Shown: positions 51,845 to 63,421, numbered from the stretch's first letter. The stretch: 64,000 nt of DNA from Akkermansia sp. N21116 (GCF_029854705.2 NZ_CP139035.1:2976001-3040000), one strand, 5' to 3'. Notes: a model not told the origin generated them from the sequence alone. Program-made: numbers and translations.

Positions 51845-52655
51845 AAACTTCTTTGCCCATGACTTTAGTGCGTGCGCTATACTGTAAATTGAATATGAAC
51901 TGACGAAATCCTGCATAAAGATCGCGAATCGCTTCTTCAGTATCATACGATACAATCCAATGTTCATTGGATAATACCTCTTTGATCACTTGAGCTACAT
52001 TGGCATGATCATTGTGTCCATAGGAATTTAAGTACAATTGCTGTCCCTTATGGTAATATGGAGGATCGCAATAGACAAAGCACTTTCCTTGTGACATCAA
52101 AGGAATACGTTGGATAAAATTGATCGCATCTTCATGGTAAAGCAAGATACGATCTGAAAATGATGCATAGGATCGGGCTAATTTCGCCAATCTCTCCCGA
52201 TAAAATCGAGCATCCATTTTATAATTACCTTTCTGTTCAAGTCCGCCAATAACCCCACCACTGATTACTCCAGAAAAATTCGTACGATTTAAATAAAAAA
52301 AAGCAAACCCTACATCTTCGCGAGAATAATTCTCAAACCTTTGTATTATGGTTCTCATCTTTTTCCACTCATCAACATTCAAAACAGCGGAATCGATCCG
52401 ATGAGCAAATCTTTCTGGATCATCTCTGAGAGATTCCCAAAACATCAATAGTTGAGGACACTTGTCATTGAGATGGACTCTAGCTACCTTTCCAGAAAAT
52501 AAAAGTTCCATAGCAACTCCTGCTCCGCCCGCATAGGGTTCTACATAATCACAACCTTCCAAACCATTCTCCGCAATCAACGACGCCACAAATGGGGCTA
52601 ATCTCTGCTTTCCTCCCGGATAACGTAACAGGGTTTTTATATTGCGGCCTACCAT
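51780..52655 (-). CDS. D12-class adenine-N6 DNA methyltransferase (Dam-like)
   Basis: 291 residues from ATG 52655 (MVGRNIKTLLRYPGGK); an ATG at 52691 is in frame. LLRYPGGKQRLAPFV and EPYAGGAG (39-46) bind AdoMet, DPPY (197-200) is the catalytic motif, and FYLNRTNFSGVISGG is the D12-specific segment. It methylates adenine at a short site, typically GATC; specificity cannot be read. It converges with the ParB-like gene and may protect phage DNA or belong to a restriction-like system with it. Confidence 0.9.
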   Translation of the reverse strand: MVGRNIKTLLRYPGGKQRLAPFVASLIAENGLEGCDYVEPYAGGAGVAMELLFSGKVARVHLNDKCPQLLMFWESLRDDPERFAHRIDSAVLNVDEWKKMRTIIQRFENYSREDVGFAFFYLNRTNFSGVISGGVIGGLEQKGNYKMDARFYRERLAKLARSYASFSDRILLYHEDAINFIQRIPLMSQGKCFVYCDPPYYHKGQQLYLNSYGHNDHANVAQVIKEVLSNEHWIVSYDTEEAIRDLYAGFRQFIFNLQYSARTKVMGKEVFILGNKVKMPATPCLELVPVV

Positions 52656-52839
52656 ATTTTTCCTATGTATCCTACACACATCTACCTCCATAAGTCAAAT
52701 GTATCATGGAGAAATTGGTTCTAGGATTTGGAAGACACAAAAAAGCGACCGGGGTGGCCTGCTAAGCAGGCGGCGAGTATCGCGCAGAATGCGTGACTGC
52801 GTAAACAGAAACAGGTCAGCCCTCCCTCCGAGAGATCAC

Positions 52840-52868
52840 TTGACAAGAGTACAGAAAACTTGTACGTT
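52840..52868 (+). promoter_or_regulatory. YefM-YoeB promoter and operator candidate
   Basis: TTGACA (52840-52845), 17 bp, TACGTT (52863-52868). A palindrome GTACA-7-TGTAC (52849-52865) covers the spacer and the -10 box. E. coli YefM binds TGTACA-type palindromes, so autoregulation is expected. The antitoxin ATG is 7 bp after the -10 box, almost leaderless. Confidence 0.6.
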
Positions 52869-52874
52869 TTATTC

Positions 52875-53159
52875 ATGACCCCATTATCCCTTTCATACAG
52901 TGAAGCCCGGCAGCATCTGGCCGATACCATCAAAACCTGCGTTGACGATTCCGTGCCCGTCATCATCAAATCGCGGCAGCGAGAAGTAGTCATGATCCCC
53001 CGTGAAGAATACGACTCGTGGATGGAAACCATCCACCAGCTAGACACCCCGTCCAACATACGCCACCTGGACCAGTCCCTCGAAGAAAAACGTCGTGGGG
53101 AAACCATCATCATGACAGCGGACGACCTCATGAACTTCATGAACACCCCTGGAGCATGA
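52875..53159 (+). CDS. yefM: YefM-type antitoxin (Phd/YefM family)
   Basis: 94 residues from ATG 52875. LSYSEARQHLADTIKTCVDD and VIIKSRQREVVMIPREEYDS are the Phd/YefM DNA-binding and dimer region; the acidic C-terminus (MTADDLMNFMNTPGA) would bind toxin. Its stop overlaps the toxin ATG by ATGA. Confidence 0.92.
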   Translation: MTPLSLSYSEARQHLADTIKTCVDDSVPVIIKSRQREVVMIPREEYDSWMETIHQLDTPSNIRHLDQSLEEKRRGETIIMTADDLMNFMNTPGA

Positions 53160-53419
53160 AACTTGAATTCTCCAAAACAGCCCTGTCAGATCTCGCCTTT
53201 TGGAAAAAGGCAGATCGCAAGGCTGCGCAGAAAGTAACCGCCCTATTGTTGGAAATACTTGAAACTCCCTATGCTGGCAAAGGCAAACCCGAGCAGCTTG
53301 TCGGCAACCTCTCCGGTTACTGGTCCCGTCGCATCAACACCAAAGACCGCATCATCTATTCCGTAGACGAAGAAACGGCAACCATCTTCATCCGCTCCCT
53401 CCGCAAACACTACGAATAG
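53156..53419 (+). CDS. yoeB: YoeB-type toxin (RelE superfamily)
   Basis: 87 residues from ATG 53156. LSDLAFWKKADRKAAQKVTA, PEQLVGNLSGYWSRRINTKD and RIIYSVDEETATIFIRSLRK-HYE match YoeB, with conserved Glu, Arg, His and Tyr at the C-terminus for RNase activity in the ribosome. Coupled to yefM; stabilises the prophage or serves as defence. Confidence 0.93.
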   Translation: MKLEFSKTALSDLAFWKKADRKAAQKVTALLLEILETPYAGKGKPEQLVGNLSGYWSRRINTKDRIIYSVDEETATIFIRSLRKHYE

Positions 53420-53556
53420 CCCTCCCCCCTAGAACTGCACCCGCTTGGCAGATTCCAGACTTTAATCCAAGTTTCAATTCACGTACCGAGTAGGGTGAAG
53501 CAAAAGCAGGATTATAAACTACTCCGCTTGTTATATGCTTCTGCATCACCTGATAA

Positions 53557-53581
53557 TAAAAAGCCCCTGTTCCCAGGGGCT
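53557..53581 (-). terminator. Rho-independent terminator of the SDH-protease operon
   Basis: Perfect 8-bp stem AGCCCCTG/CAGGGGCT with 4-nt loop, followed on the minus strand by five T. It lies 50 bp after the stop of the small gene at 53631. Confidence 0.85.
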
Positions 53582-53630
53582 ATAAGTCATTCTTAATATA
53601 TAAATATATACATAACCCTAGTAAAAAAAA

Positions 53631-53843
53631 TCATTCTTTTTTATCTTCTTTTCTCACAACGTCTTTAATATTTCTTTTGACTGCTCTTATTATATTTTTA
53701 TAATCGGAATCTTTCTTTTGCATTCCTTTCAAAAAAATAGAAACCTTTTGAATATTCAATCTTTCTTTTTCTTCAGGAGTTTTTTCAGATTGGATATTTT
53801 GGATAATTTCATCAGACATACTATAAAGATAGTTAGTATTCAT
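53631..53843 (-). CDS. Small partner gene of the SDH-type protease
   Basis: 70 residues from ATG 53843. Helical, charged (MSDEIIQNIQSEKTPEEKER, then YKNIIRAVKRNIKDVVRKED). It follows the protease gene by 21 bp and precedes the terminator. No family recognised; may be a regulator, substrate or partner. Confidence 0.5.
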   Translation of the reverse strand: MNTNYLYSMSDEIIQNIQSEKTPEEKERLNIQKVSIFLKGMQKKDSDYKNIIRAVKRNIKDVVRKEDKKE

Positions 53844-53864
53844 AATTCTTGTCACATACTTATT

Positions 53865-54731
53865 TCATTCACTAGGAACAGGTTCTCCATTAATGTAAAA
53901 AATCATTCTATCAGAAACAGGTTCAAAAACATGTTCTGCAAAATTTTCCACTAATTCTAATTCATATTCATCCAAATCACGTACCTTATGAAATAGTTCT
54001 TTCGCCTCATCTCTATCAATGACAAAACCATGATCGGGGTAACCCGTTACCAAACGGGATAAACAATCTTTTTTCAAATTTTTACTATTTTTTTCAAGCC
54101 GTTCACCATACTTACTAGCTATTCTTAAATATCTTTCGTATTCTCCTAGCCTTAATGGGTTAATTTGCTCACTGATTGGAGATATAATAGATTTTGTAAT
54201 ATTTACAGCGATTTCAGATGCTTTACTATACGATATACCTTTTCCTTTCAAATCAAAAGATATTTTATTAAAAATAGATAATGCTTGTTCTTGAAGTTGT
54301 TGAATAGATTCCTTAACAACAAGACCAGACTCGCGAGATGCTATATCATCTTCACGTAAAACCTGAACATCAAGAGGGCCCAATTCCCCCACATCAGATA
54401 CAACAACTTCATTAGATCCACACACACATAGAGTTCCAGCACTTTTGCATGGACCTATAATTAGGCTTGATGAAGAAGAATAATTATTTTGAATTAATCT
54501 TGCAACTCTGTATGCAACATCTAGCGATCCGCCATAAGTAACCAAAATAAACAATAATTTTTCATTCTTGCTTTTCCGCCAAGTAAATTGTTCTCTGACT
54601 TTTATATACGAAAAATAAGACATATCCCCATTCAGGAGAAATACATCGCATTTTTTTTCATGAGCTATTTTATTAGCTACTTCTACAATTTTCATTTTCT
54701 TAGGAGCGGCCATAGAATTCACTCTCTTCAT
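53865..54731 (-). CDS. SppA/SDH-type ClpP-fold serine protease
   Basis: 288 residues. ILVTYGGSLDVAYRVARLIQ is the oxyanion strand, GPCKSAGTLCVCGSNEVVVS contains the nucleophile Ser97, and VGELGPLDVQ is the segment typical of serine-dehydrogenase-type (PF01972) peptidases. The C-terminal half is helical. No signal peptide, so cytosolic or membrane-peripheral. AT-rich like the next gene. It lies between the toxin-antitoxin and the integrase as lysogen cargo. A defence role is inferred from position and the known use of SppA-like proteases in defence. Confidence 0.65.
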   Translation of the reverse strand: MKRVNSMAAPKKMKIVEVANKIAHEKKCDVFLLNGDMSYFSYIKVREQFTWRKSKNEKLLFILVTYGGSLDVAYRVARLIQNNYSSSSSLIIGPCKSAGTLCVCGSNEVVVSDVGELGPLDVQVLREDDIASRESGLVVKESIQQLQEQALSIFNKISFDLKGKGISYSKASEIAVNITKSIISPISEQINPLRLGEYERYLRIASKYGERLEKNSKNLKKDCLSRLVTGYPDHGFVIDRDEAKELFHKVRDLDEYELELVENFAEHVFEPVSDRMIFYINGEPVPSE

Positions 54732-54885
54732 AGACCCAATAGTATAATTTGCAAGTCAATTCCGTAATATTACTCAATATTAATACGTTATAGAGACATC
54801 CGTTTCTACCACATTCAACTCAAATCCTCCAATACTCCGCCGCCAGCACCTTCGACATCGTAGCCCTGTCATGTGCCTACTGCAA

Positions 54886-55983
54886 CTATGGCATGATTTG
54901 CCAGTACCTTTCAGCCGCTTCCCTGTACACCCGCGCCCTGTAATGCCTCAACGTAACGTCATCAGTATCATGTCCAAGCTGTGTTCTAAGGTGATTGATA
55001 TCGTTCGTAACAGCGAGAAGGTACGATGCGTATGAATGCCGGCAAATGTTCTCAAGTCCTTTTCCCACGATCCCAGCTTGTTTCCTGCACTTCTTCCAGT
55101 CGTTTTCCCAATTCACAGGCAGGAACCCTCCCGTCCTCTTCGAGGGTGGAACTTTCTCCATCCAGGCTTTCAACGTATCATTGACCTCGACAAGTCTGAA
55201 TGATCCAGTCTTTGACGTTTTCCCGTTAATCCTAATAACTCTATGCTCATCAAGATCAACATCATCCCATCTTAACCTCCGAAGCTCAGATAGCCGGATA
55301 CCTGAAAACAGCAGCAAGGCAACAGGCAATTGAGTCTTTTTGTAAGACATCATCCTTTCTGCCTGTTCGGGAGTAACGACGCATATATCCCTAGAGACCG
55401 TCTTCTTTTTTGAAAGAGCCTCTGCCGGGTTGCGCTCTATGAACATCATACGTGCTGCATAGGAAAAAAAACCAGATGCGACTCCCAACGCCTCATTGAA
55501 CATAGAGTCTGTTCTGGTGTCCTTTGTGATAATGTCAGACAATTCAACTGAGGATATAGATCCAATCTGCCGCTTCATTACCTTTGCAAGGATCTTTTCG
55601 AGCCTGTTGATTTTCTCAAAAACGTATCTGCTCAATCCGGCCTTGCTGTCCACAAATAGAGTCCAGACATCTTCCAGCGGTGTTTCTGTCTTATAAACTG
55701 CGTTCGTGCGTATCCAGGCTCTGGCAGCATCACTTAGGGACGTTCCATATGGAGCAAGTAACGACATGGCCGCCATTGCGTCCTGTATCTGCGCTGCGTT
55801 CAAAGATTGTGACGATTCCCCCTCTTTTGAGATCTTATTGAGGAAATCCTTTCGCCACTCTGAAGCTTTTTTCTTCGACTCAAAGCGCAGAGTCATTCTT
55901 TTCCCGGTAGAAGAGTAACGAGCTGGAACGAATATCCTGAAATAGGAACCATCCTTATGAACAGTCAATGAGGGTAAGGGCAT
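54886..55983 (-). CDS. int: Tyrosine integrase
   Basis: 365 residues. The arm-binding N-terminus (DGSYFRIFVPARYSSTGKRM), core domain and catalytic part are present: Arg230 (SGIRLSELRRLRW), Lys of GKTSKTG, NICRHSYAS with Asn in place of the usual His two residues before Arg315, His338 (QLGHD) and Tyr348 (LRHY). It inserts the phage into tRNA-Arg. The start is 3 bp from arm-type repeats, so the integrase may shut off its own gene. Confidence 0.95.
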   Translation of the reverse strand: MPLPSLTVHKDGSYFRIFVPARYSSTGKRMTLRFESKKKASEWRKDFLNKISKEGESSQSLNAAQIQDAMAAMSLLAPYGTSLSDAARAWIRTNAVYKTETPLEDVWTLFVDSKAGLSRYVFEKINRLEKILAKVMKRQIGSISSVELSDIITKDTRTDSMFNEALGVASGFFSYAARMMFIERNPAEALSKKKTVSRDICVVTPEQAERMMSYKKTQLPVALLLFSGIRLSELRRLRWDDVDLDEHRVIRINGKTSKTGSFRLVEVNDTLKAWMEKVPPSKRTGGFLPVNWENDWKKCRKQAGIVGKGLENICRHSYASYLLAVTNDINHLRTQLGHDTDDVTLRHYRARVYREAAERYWQIMP

Positions 55984-55985
55984 GA

Positions 55986-56006
55986 TTTTGGCTCAATTTG
56001 GCTCAA
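55986..56006 (+). repeat. Tandem arm-type integrase site candidates, right end
   Basis: TTTTGGCTCAA (55986-55996) followed by TTTGGCTCAA (55997-56006), same orientation as the left pair. It lies right before the integrase start codon. Confidence 0.6.
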
Positions 56007-56103
56007 CTCATTGTCTAGATTTGTCCGATTTTGTCTATCAAAAACATTTTTACGAGCCTCTTACAACAACACTTAATAGACTATTTTTTAGTTAGTTATG
56101 TTA

Positions 56104-56147
56104 TGGCGGCCACGACGAGAATCGAACTCATATCTACCCTTTAGGAG
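56104..56147 (-). repeat. attR: attR, 44-bp core inside tRNA-Arg
   Basis: Identical to attL. The bacterial side continues into the tRNA 5' half, so the tRNA remains whole. Confidence 0.93.
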
Positions 56148-56178
56148 AGGGTCGTTCTATCCATTGAACTACGGGGCC
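56104..56178 (-). tRNA. tRNA-Arg(CCU)
   Basis: 75 nt with encoded CCA. Acceptor GGCCCCG/CGTGGCC, D stem GTTC/GAAC, anticodon stem ACCCT/AGGGT with loop CTCCTAA (anticodon CCT), T stem ATGAG/CTCGT with loop TTCGATT. One acceptor mismatch (C5 with T68). It is the integration target; the 44-bp core spans position 32 to the end. Confidence 0.95.
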
Positions 56179-56357
56179 GTTAACGGGGCAAGAGTATAGA
56201 GAATTGACGAAGGGGAGACAAGCGGGATTTTGCAGCATGGCAGATGTAATTCATAAGATCTGATGGTGAGTCCCTTGTAGGAAAAGACTTTTCCTGTTTT
56301 CCTTCCTTTCCTGAATTCCATACCGAATCCCGGTAGGGAATCCTGCCCGGCCGAGAC

Positions 56358-56395
56358 AAAAAACGAGAGCCGCCCCCCGATCAAGGGAGCGGCTC
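56358..56395 (-). terminator. Rho-independent terminator after groEL
   Basis: On the minus strand, GAGCCGC pairs with GCGGCTC, followed by G and six T. It is 42 bp after the groEL stop and separates the chaperone genes from the tRNA. Confidence 0.85.
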
Positions 56396-56436
56396 CGAGA
56401 GTCAAATTCCGGTATTGGTTTGACTGGAGGGGATGA

Positions 56437-58101
<1,665 letters not shown>

Positions 58102-58135
58102 TTAAATAAGTGTCCTGGATTTCAGGGAAAATGTT

Positions 58136-58426
58136 TTAGCCGATGATGCCGAGAATATCGGTTTCGGAGATGATCACATAATCAACGCCATCAATCTTGA
58201 CGTCCGTGCCACCGTAACGGGAGGTCAGAACGCGGTCGCCAACTTTGACAGTGAATTCGATCAGCTTACCCTGGTCATCACGACCGCCGGTACCTACGGC
58301 GATCACTTCTGCTTCCTGGGGCTTTTCCTTGGCAGTGTCCGGCAGGAAAAGACCGCCAGCCGTTTTCTGTTCAGCTTCGATGCGTTTGATAAGAACGCGC
58401 TGTCCGAGTGGTTTGATTGTAGCCAT
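58136..58426 (-). CDS. groES: GroES co-chaperonin
   Basis: 96 residues. [40 protein letters not shown] (mobile loop region) and [20 protein letters not shown] match GroES. It caps GroEL. Genes dnaK, groES and groEL are in order on one strand; a 123-bp gap precedes groES and may hold a promoter. Confidence 0.98.
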   Translation of the reverse strand: MATIKPLGQRVLIKRIEAEQKTAGGLFLPDTAKEKPQEAEVIAVGTGGRDDQGKLIEFTVKVGDRVLTSRYGGTDVKIDGVDYVIISETDILGIIG

Positions 58427-58504
58427 ATGTTTTAGTTATTATGTATGTTGGTTTGTTCTACCGTTTTGTAGAAATGCGTCTTGTTATTCAAGAATCGGAG
58501 GTCC

Positions 58505-58537
58505 GCACGGAATGTCCATTTCCCGGACATCCCGTGC
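58505..58537 (-). other. Strong hairpin between dnaK and groES
   Basis: 13-bp stem with one wobble (GCACGGGATGTCC with GGACATTCCGTGC) and a 7-nt loop, 13 bp after the dnaK stop. No T run follows, so it may be an RNA end-protecting or processing structure. A smaller palindrome TTCTAC-6-GTAGAA lies at 58456-58473. Confidence 0.5.
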
Positions 58538-58549
58538 AGACGATGAGGG

Positions 58550-60502
<1,953 letters not shown>

Positions 60503-60572
60503 TTATTTGTTAGTAGATCATGGATGCTCCCCCTCCGGAAGCAATCCTCACTTGTTTCGATACTTTCTTTAG

Positions 60573-60589
60573 TGCAAATGTCGTGCCAA
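60573..60589 (-). promoter_or_regulatory. Sigma-54 (-24/-12) promoter sequence upstream of dnaK
   Basis: TTGGCACGACATTTGCA on the minus strand fits YTGGCACGRNNNTTGCW at every position, with GG and GC exactly 12 bp apart. Transcription would start near 60562, giving an ~80-nt leader. An inverted repeat TGTCG-11-CGACA (60579-60599) overlaps the -24 side. Confidence 0.7.
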
Positions 60590-60727
60590 TTTTTCGACAC
60601 AGGACTTCAAATACATATAACCATCTTACTATCAACAATATTTTAATTGGAAAAACAAAACACTCTACAATTGATATCTCCTATTCCTAGTTGGAATACC
60701 CACAATAAGTGTGACATTTTAACCCAC

Positions 60728-62632
60728 CTAGGACATTTCGTCACACTCATATGTGACAGAATGCTCCACCGTCAGACGCCTCATCCACTCGTCGTACTGG
60801 ATGAGATTGAGACGACCGTCCGATTCCTCAATAATAGCCGTCATGGACTCGACCCAGTCTCCGCAGTTCATGTAATGGATATTGCCGATCCATTTGTCTG
60901 CGCCATGGTGGATGTGTCCGGCAATCATGCCGTCGCAGCGGCTCCTTCTTGCCATGTTTTCGAGCTGTTTCTCATAATCTCCGATAAAGTTGACAGCACT
61001 TTTAACCTTCTGTTTGATGGCTTTGGAAACGGAATAATATTCCTTGCCGCGCCATGCACGGAACCTGTTATAAAAACGGTTGATCCACAGAAGAACATCG
61101 TATCCCAGGGAACCGAGGAGAGCCAGCCACCGGAAATGGGAGCATACGTTGTCAAACCCGTCCCCATGAATACATAAATAAGTCCTTCCGCTGCGCGTCG
61201 TATGGACGTATTCGCCAGCCAGACGAAGCTTGCCCAACGTCATAGGCATGAACTTCTCCATCACCTCGTCGTGGTTCCCGCGGAGATAGACAATCTCAGT
61301 CTGTTCCCGGTCCATTTTCCTCAACAAGGCACGAACGAGCCTGCCGTGCTTGTTGCGCCAAACGGACCCGCGAGACAAGGCCCATGCATCAATGATGTCT
61401 CCGACCAATACGATCTTGTCTGCCCGGATATGTTTCAGGAACCTCCGGCATTCATCCGCTTTACAATCCTTGGTTCCGAGATGGATATCGGAAAGAAACA
61501 CCGTCCGGCACGTATGCACGGCATCCCGGGGAGCCCGACCGGAACCGCGTATTTCCGGTTGCAGAAGACACAGACGGAGCAGTTGTTCCACTTCTCCATG
61601 AATTCGTCGGGAATCCATGGGAAACGTCATTTCCCGGGCATTCCGCCGCATGGAATCATCCGTTCCCGCAGAACCGGCCAGAGCGTCCAGTATCTTCATA
61701 CAGGAGTAATCGTCATCGGGCTCAAAACAATGCACAGGCGAGGCATCGCCTTCGTTCATACTATCTGCACAATCCCCCGTACAGGGACAAACAACAGGAG
61801 TCCCGCTGCTCAAAGCCTCGCGGAAAGTTTGTCCAGAAACACAGGACGGATCCGTACATAACAACACGTCTATGGAAGCAAACACCCGAGACTTGGCATC
61901 CCGGGATTTCACAGGATGGATCACGACATCCGGAAATTCATCCCTGATTGCCGGCAGGAGCCTTCCCTCCCCAGCTACAACCAGGGCAACACGGGGCCCC
62001 CAATGGAGCTTTAAACGCCGGAAACGTTCCAACATGGCATAACACCGGGCATCAGGCTCGAACCTGCCAGCCATCCCGAAAACGACCGTATTCGCAGAAA
62101 TTCCCCAGGATGTCCGCAGGGTGTCATCCCTGCGTCCCGGATGGAACATCCGCCTGTCCACCCCCTGATCGAGAAGCGATACACGGGAAATCTCCAAAGA
62201 GCTCAGCAAGGCCGCAAACGACTCATCCTGAATAATGACGTGCAACCCATGATGGTTGATCTCGGCTACTTCCGCAGCCAGCCTGTCGAATGTCTCTTCT
62301 CCGTCCAGCCATGCCCTAAGATCCAGCACTACCGGGATTTCCAGGCTGCGTGCCAAGCGCACGGGAGACGAGGTAATTGTCCGCGTAAGCGCCAGATAGA
62401 CAATATCCGGTCTTTTCTTGCTCCAGCGAGATTTAAAATCCACGCCTGACACATCATCGTCCGGGTCGGCAACAAACGCCAACTCACTTTCCACCAGCTT
62501 GCAACCCGTATCCACGTCCCGGGAGGACACCCGGTGCCCCCTCAGTTTAAACGAATCAACCAACTGCCGGAAAACCACGGCAGAGCCACATGTCGAAGAC
62601 GAACCAACATCCGTCAGAAAATCAATTCTCAT
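60728..62632 (-). CDS. Fused glycosyltransferase (GT4-like) and LpxH-like metallophosphoesterase
   Basis: 634 residues. Residues ~1-345 form a GT-B fold glycosyltransferase (RIDFLTDVGSSSTCGSAVVF, VFGMAGRFEPDARCYAMLER, SGQTFREALSSGTPVVCP with the nucleotide-binding E). Residues ~370-634 are a calcineurin-like phosphoesterase: FLSDIHLG, GDIIDAW, LRGNHDEV, HGDGFD, AGHIHHG and NCGDWVESMTAI, closest to UDP-2,3-diacylglucosamine diphosphatase-like proteins. The fusion may couple making and trimming of an envelope lipid or glycan. Confidence 0.85.
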   Translation of the reverse strand: MRIDFLTDVGSSSTCGSAVVFRQLVDSFKLRGHRVSSRDVDTGCKLVESELAFVADPDDDVSGVDFKSRWSKKRPDIVYLALTRTITSSPVRLARSLEIPVVLDLRAWLDGEETFDRLAAEVAEINHHGLHVIIQDESFAALLSSLEISRVSLLDQGVDRRMFHPGRRDDTLRTSWGISANTVVFGMAGRFEPDARCYAMLERFRRLKLHWGPRVALVVAGEGRLLPAIRDEFPDVVIHPVKSRDAKSRVFASIDVLLCTDPSCVSGQTFREALSSGTPVVCPCTGDCADSMNEGDASPVHCFEPDDDYSCMKILDALAGSAGTDDSMRRNAREMTFPMDSRRIHGEVEQLLRLCLLQPEIRGSGRAPRDAVHTCRTVFLSDIHLGTKDCKADECRRFLKHIRADKIVLVGDIIDAWALSRGSVWRNKHGRLVRALLRKMDREQTEIVYLRGNHDEVMEKFMPMTLGKLRLAGEYVHTTRSGRTYLCIHGDGFDNVCSHFRWLALLGSLGYDVLLWINRFYNRFRAWRGKEYYSVSKAIKQKVKSAVNFIGDYEKQLENMARRSRCDGMIAGHIHHGADKWIGNIHYMNCGDWVESMTAIIEESDGRLNLIQYDEWMRRLTVEHSVTYECDEMS

Positions 62633-62716
62633 GTACCGCCAGTCTAGACGGCACCCCTCTCACAGCAACGGAAAGAGGGTGGCAAAATCGTCACTCTCCT
62701 CCAGCCGGAGACAACA

Positions 62717-63421
62717 TCATGCATCTTCCCGGGACATCTCCGGAAACGACAGAGGAATATTCTCCTTCTTCTCCATGCCTTCCGGCAGAGAATGCGGTTC
62801 CGTTACCTGTCCGGGAAGACCTGCCTTCGCCAAAGTCGCGCCAAACAGGCGTTCCACATACTTAGCCAGCATATCCACTTCAACGTCCACAGGATCCCCC
62901 ACAGACATCGCCTGCAAATTAGTTCGATCGAACGTATGGGGGGTAATCCAGAATTCAAGTCGGTTCCTTCCATTGATATTGGCAATCGTCAACGAGATTC
63001 CGTCAATCGTGATTGATCCCTTATCGATGCAATAGCGCATGTACTCCATGGGAATCTCCACCTCAAGGCGGTGATCCTGCCCAACGGGTTCCAAAGCCGT
63101 CACCCGTCCGCAGGCATCCACATGCCCCATGACAAAATGCCCGCCCAAGCGGTCGGAAGCCCGCATGGCGCGTTCCAAATTAACCGTGCCGCCCTCCTTC
63201 AAAAAGCCGAGGCTGGTTACCTTCAAAGTTTGGGACAAAAGGTCAAAGCTCACCCAGTGTCCATCCAGAGCATCCACCGTCAGGCAGCAACCATTGACGG
63301 CCACGGAATCTCCAAGGCTCAACTCCCCGGAAAAAGGGATATCCAGCGTCAACCTGGCCCCACCCGCTATGGGAAGGATACGGTTGACTCTGCCGGTTGT
63401 TTCAACAAGTCCAGTAAACAT
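62717..63421 (-). CDS. ribE: Riboflavin synthase alpha chain
   Basis: 234 residues, slightly longer than usual by a 20-residue polar tail. The two homologous barrels are visible: MFTGLVETTGRV, GDSVAVNGCCLTV, GGHFVMGHVDACG, then GSITIDGISLTIANI and LLAKYVERL-like (MLAKYVERLFG). It dismutates two 6,7-dimethyl-8-ribityllumazines into riboflavin. Follows the antiporter-like gene by 15 bp. Confidence 0.95.
   Translation of the reverse strand: MFTGLVETTGRVNRILPIAGGARLTLDIPFSGELSLGDSVAVNGCCLTVDALDGHWVSFDLLSQTLKVTSLGFLKEGGTVNLERAMRASDRLGGHFVMGHVDACGRVTALEPVGQDHRLEVEIPMEYMRYCIDKGSITIDGISLTIANINGRNRLEFWITPHTFDRTNLQAMSVGDPVDVEVDMLAKYVERLFGATLAKAGLPGQVTEPHSLPEGMEKKENIPLSFPEMSREDA

Larger units (their letters stand above)
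14047..56147. mobile_element. Complete temperate prophage integrated in tRNA-Arg
   Basis: A 44-bp perfect direct repeat (14047-14090 and 56104-56147) bounds 42,057 bp. Inside are a tyrosine integrase next to the right end, a repressor/Cro switch, replication, terminase, capsid, tail and lysis genes, all apparently intact. The head genes (DUF935 portal, gpG-like, protease with internal scaffold, GP7-type capsid, Bbp16-like cement) resemble Mu/BPP-1 type phages; the tape measure points to a long tail. MuA/MuB transposase genes are absent and integration is site-specific. Late genes run leftward. Cargo near the right end includes two AT-rich blocks and toxin-antitoxin genes. Confidence 0.96.

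Noticed and set aside
14047-56147. Transposable Mu-like phage
   Set aside because: Head genes are Mu-like, but there is no MuA/MuB, and the element has a tyrosine integrase and a tRNA target with a 44-bp core.
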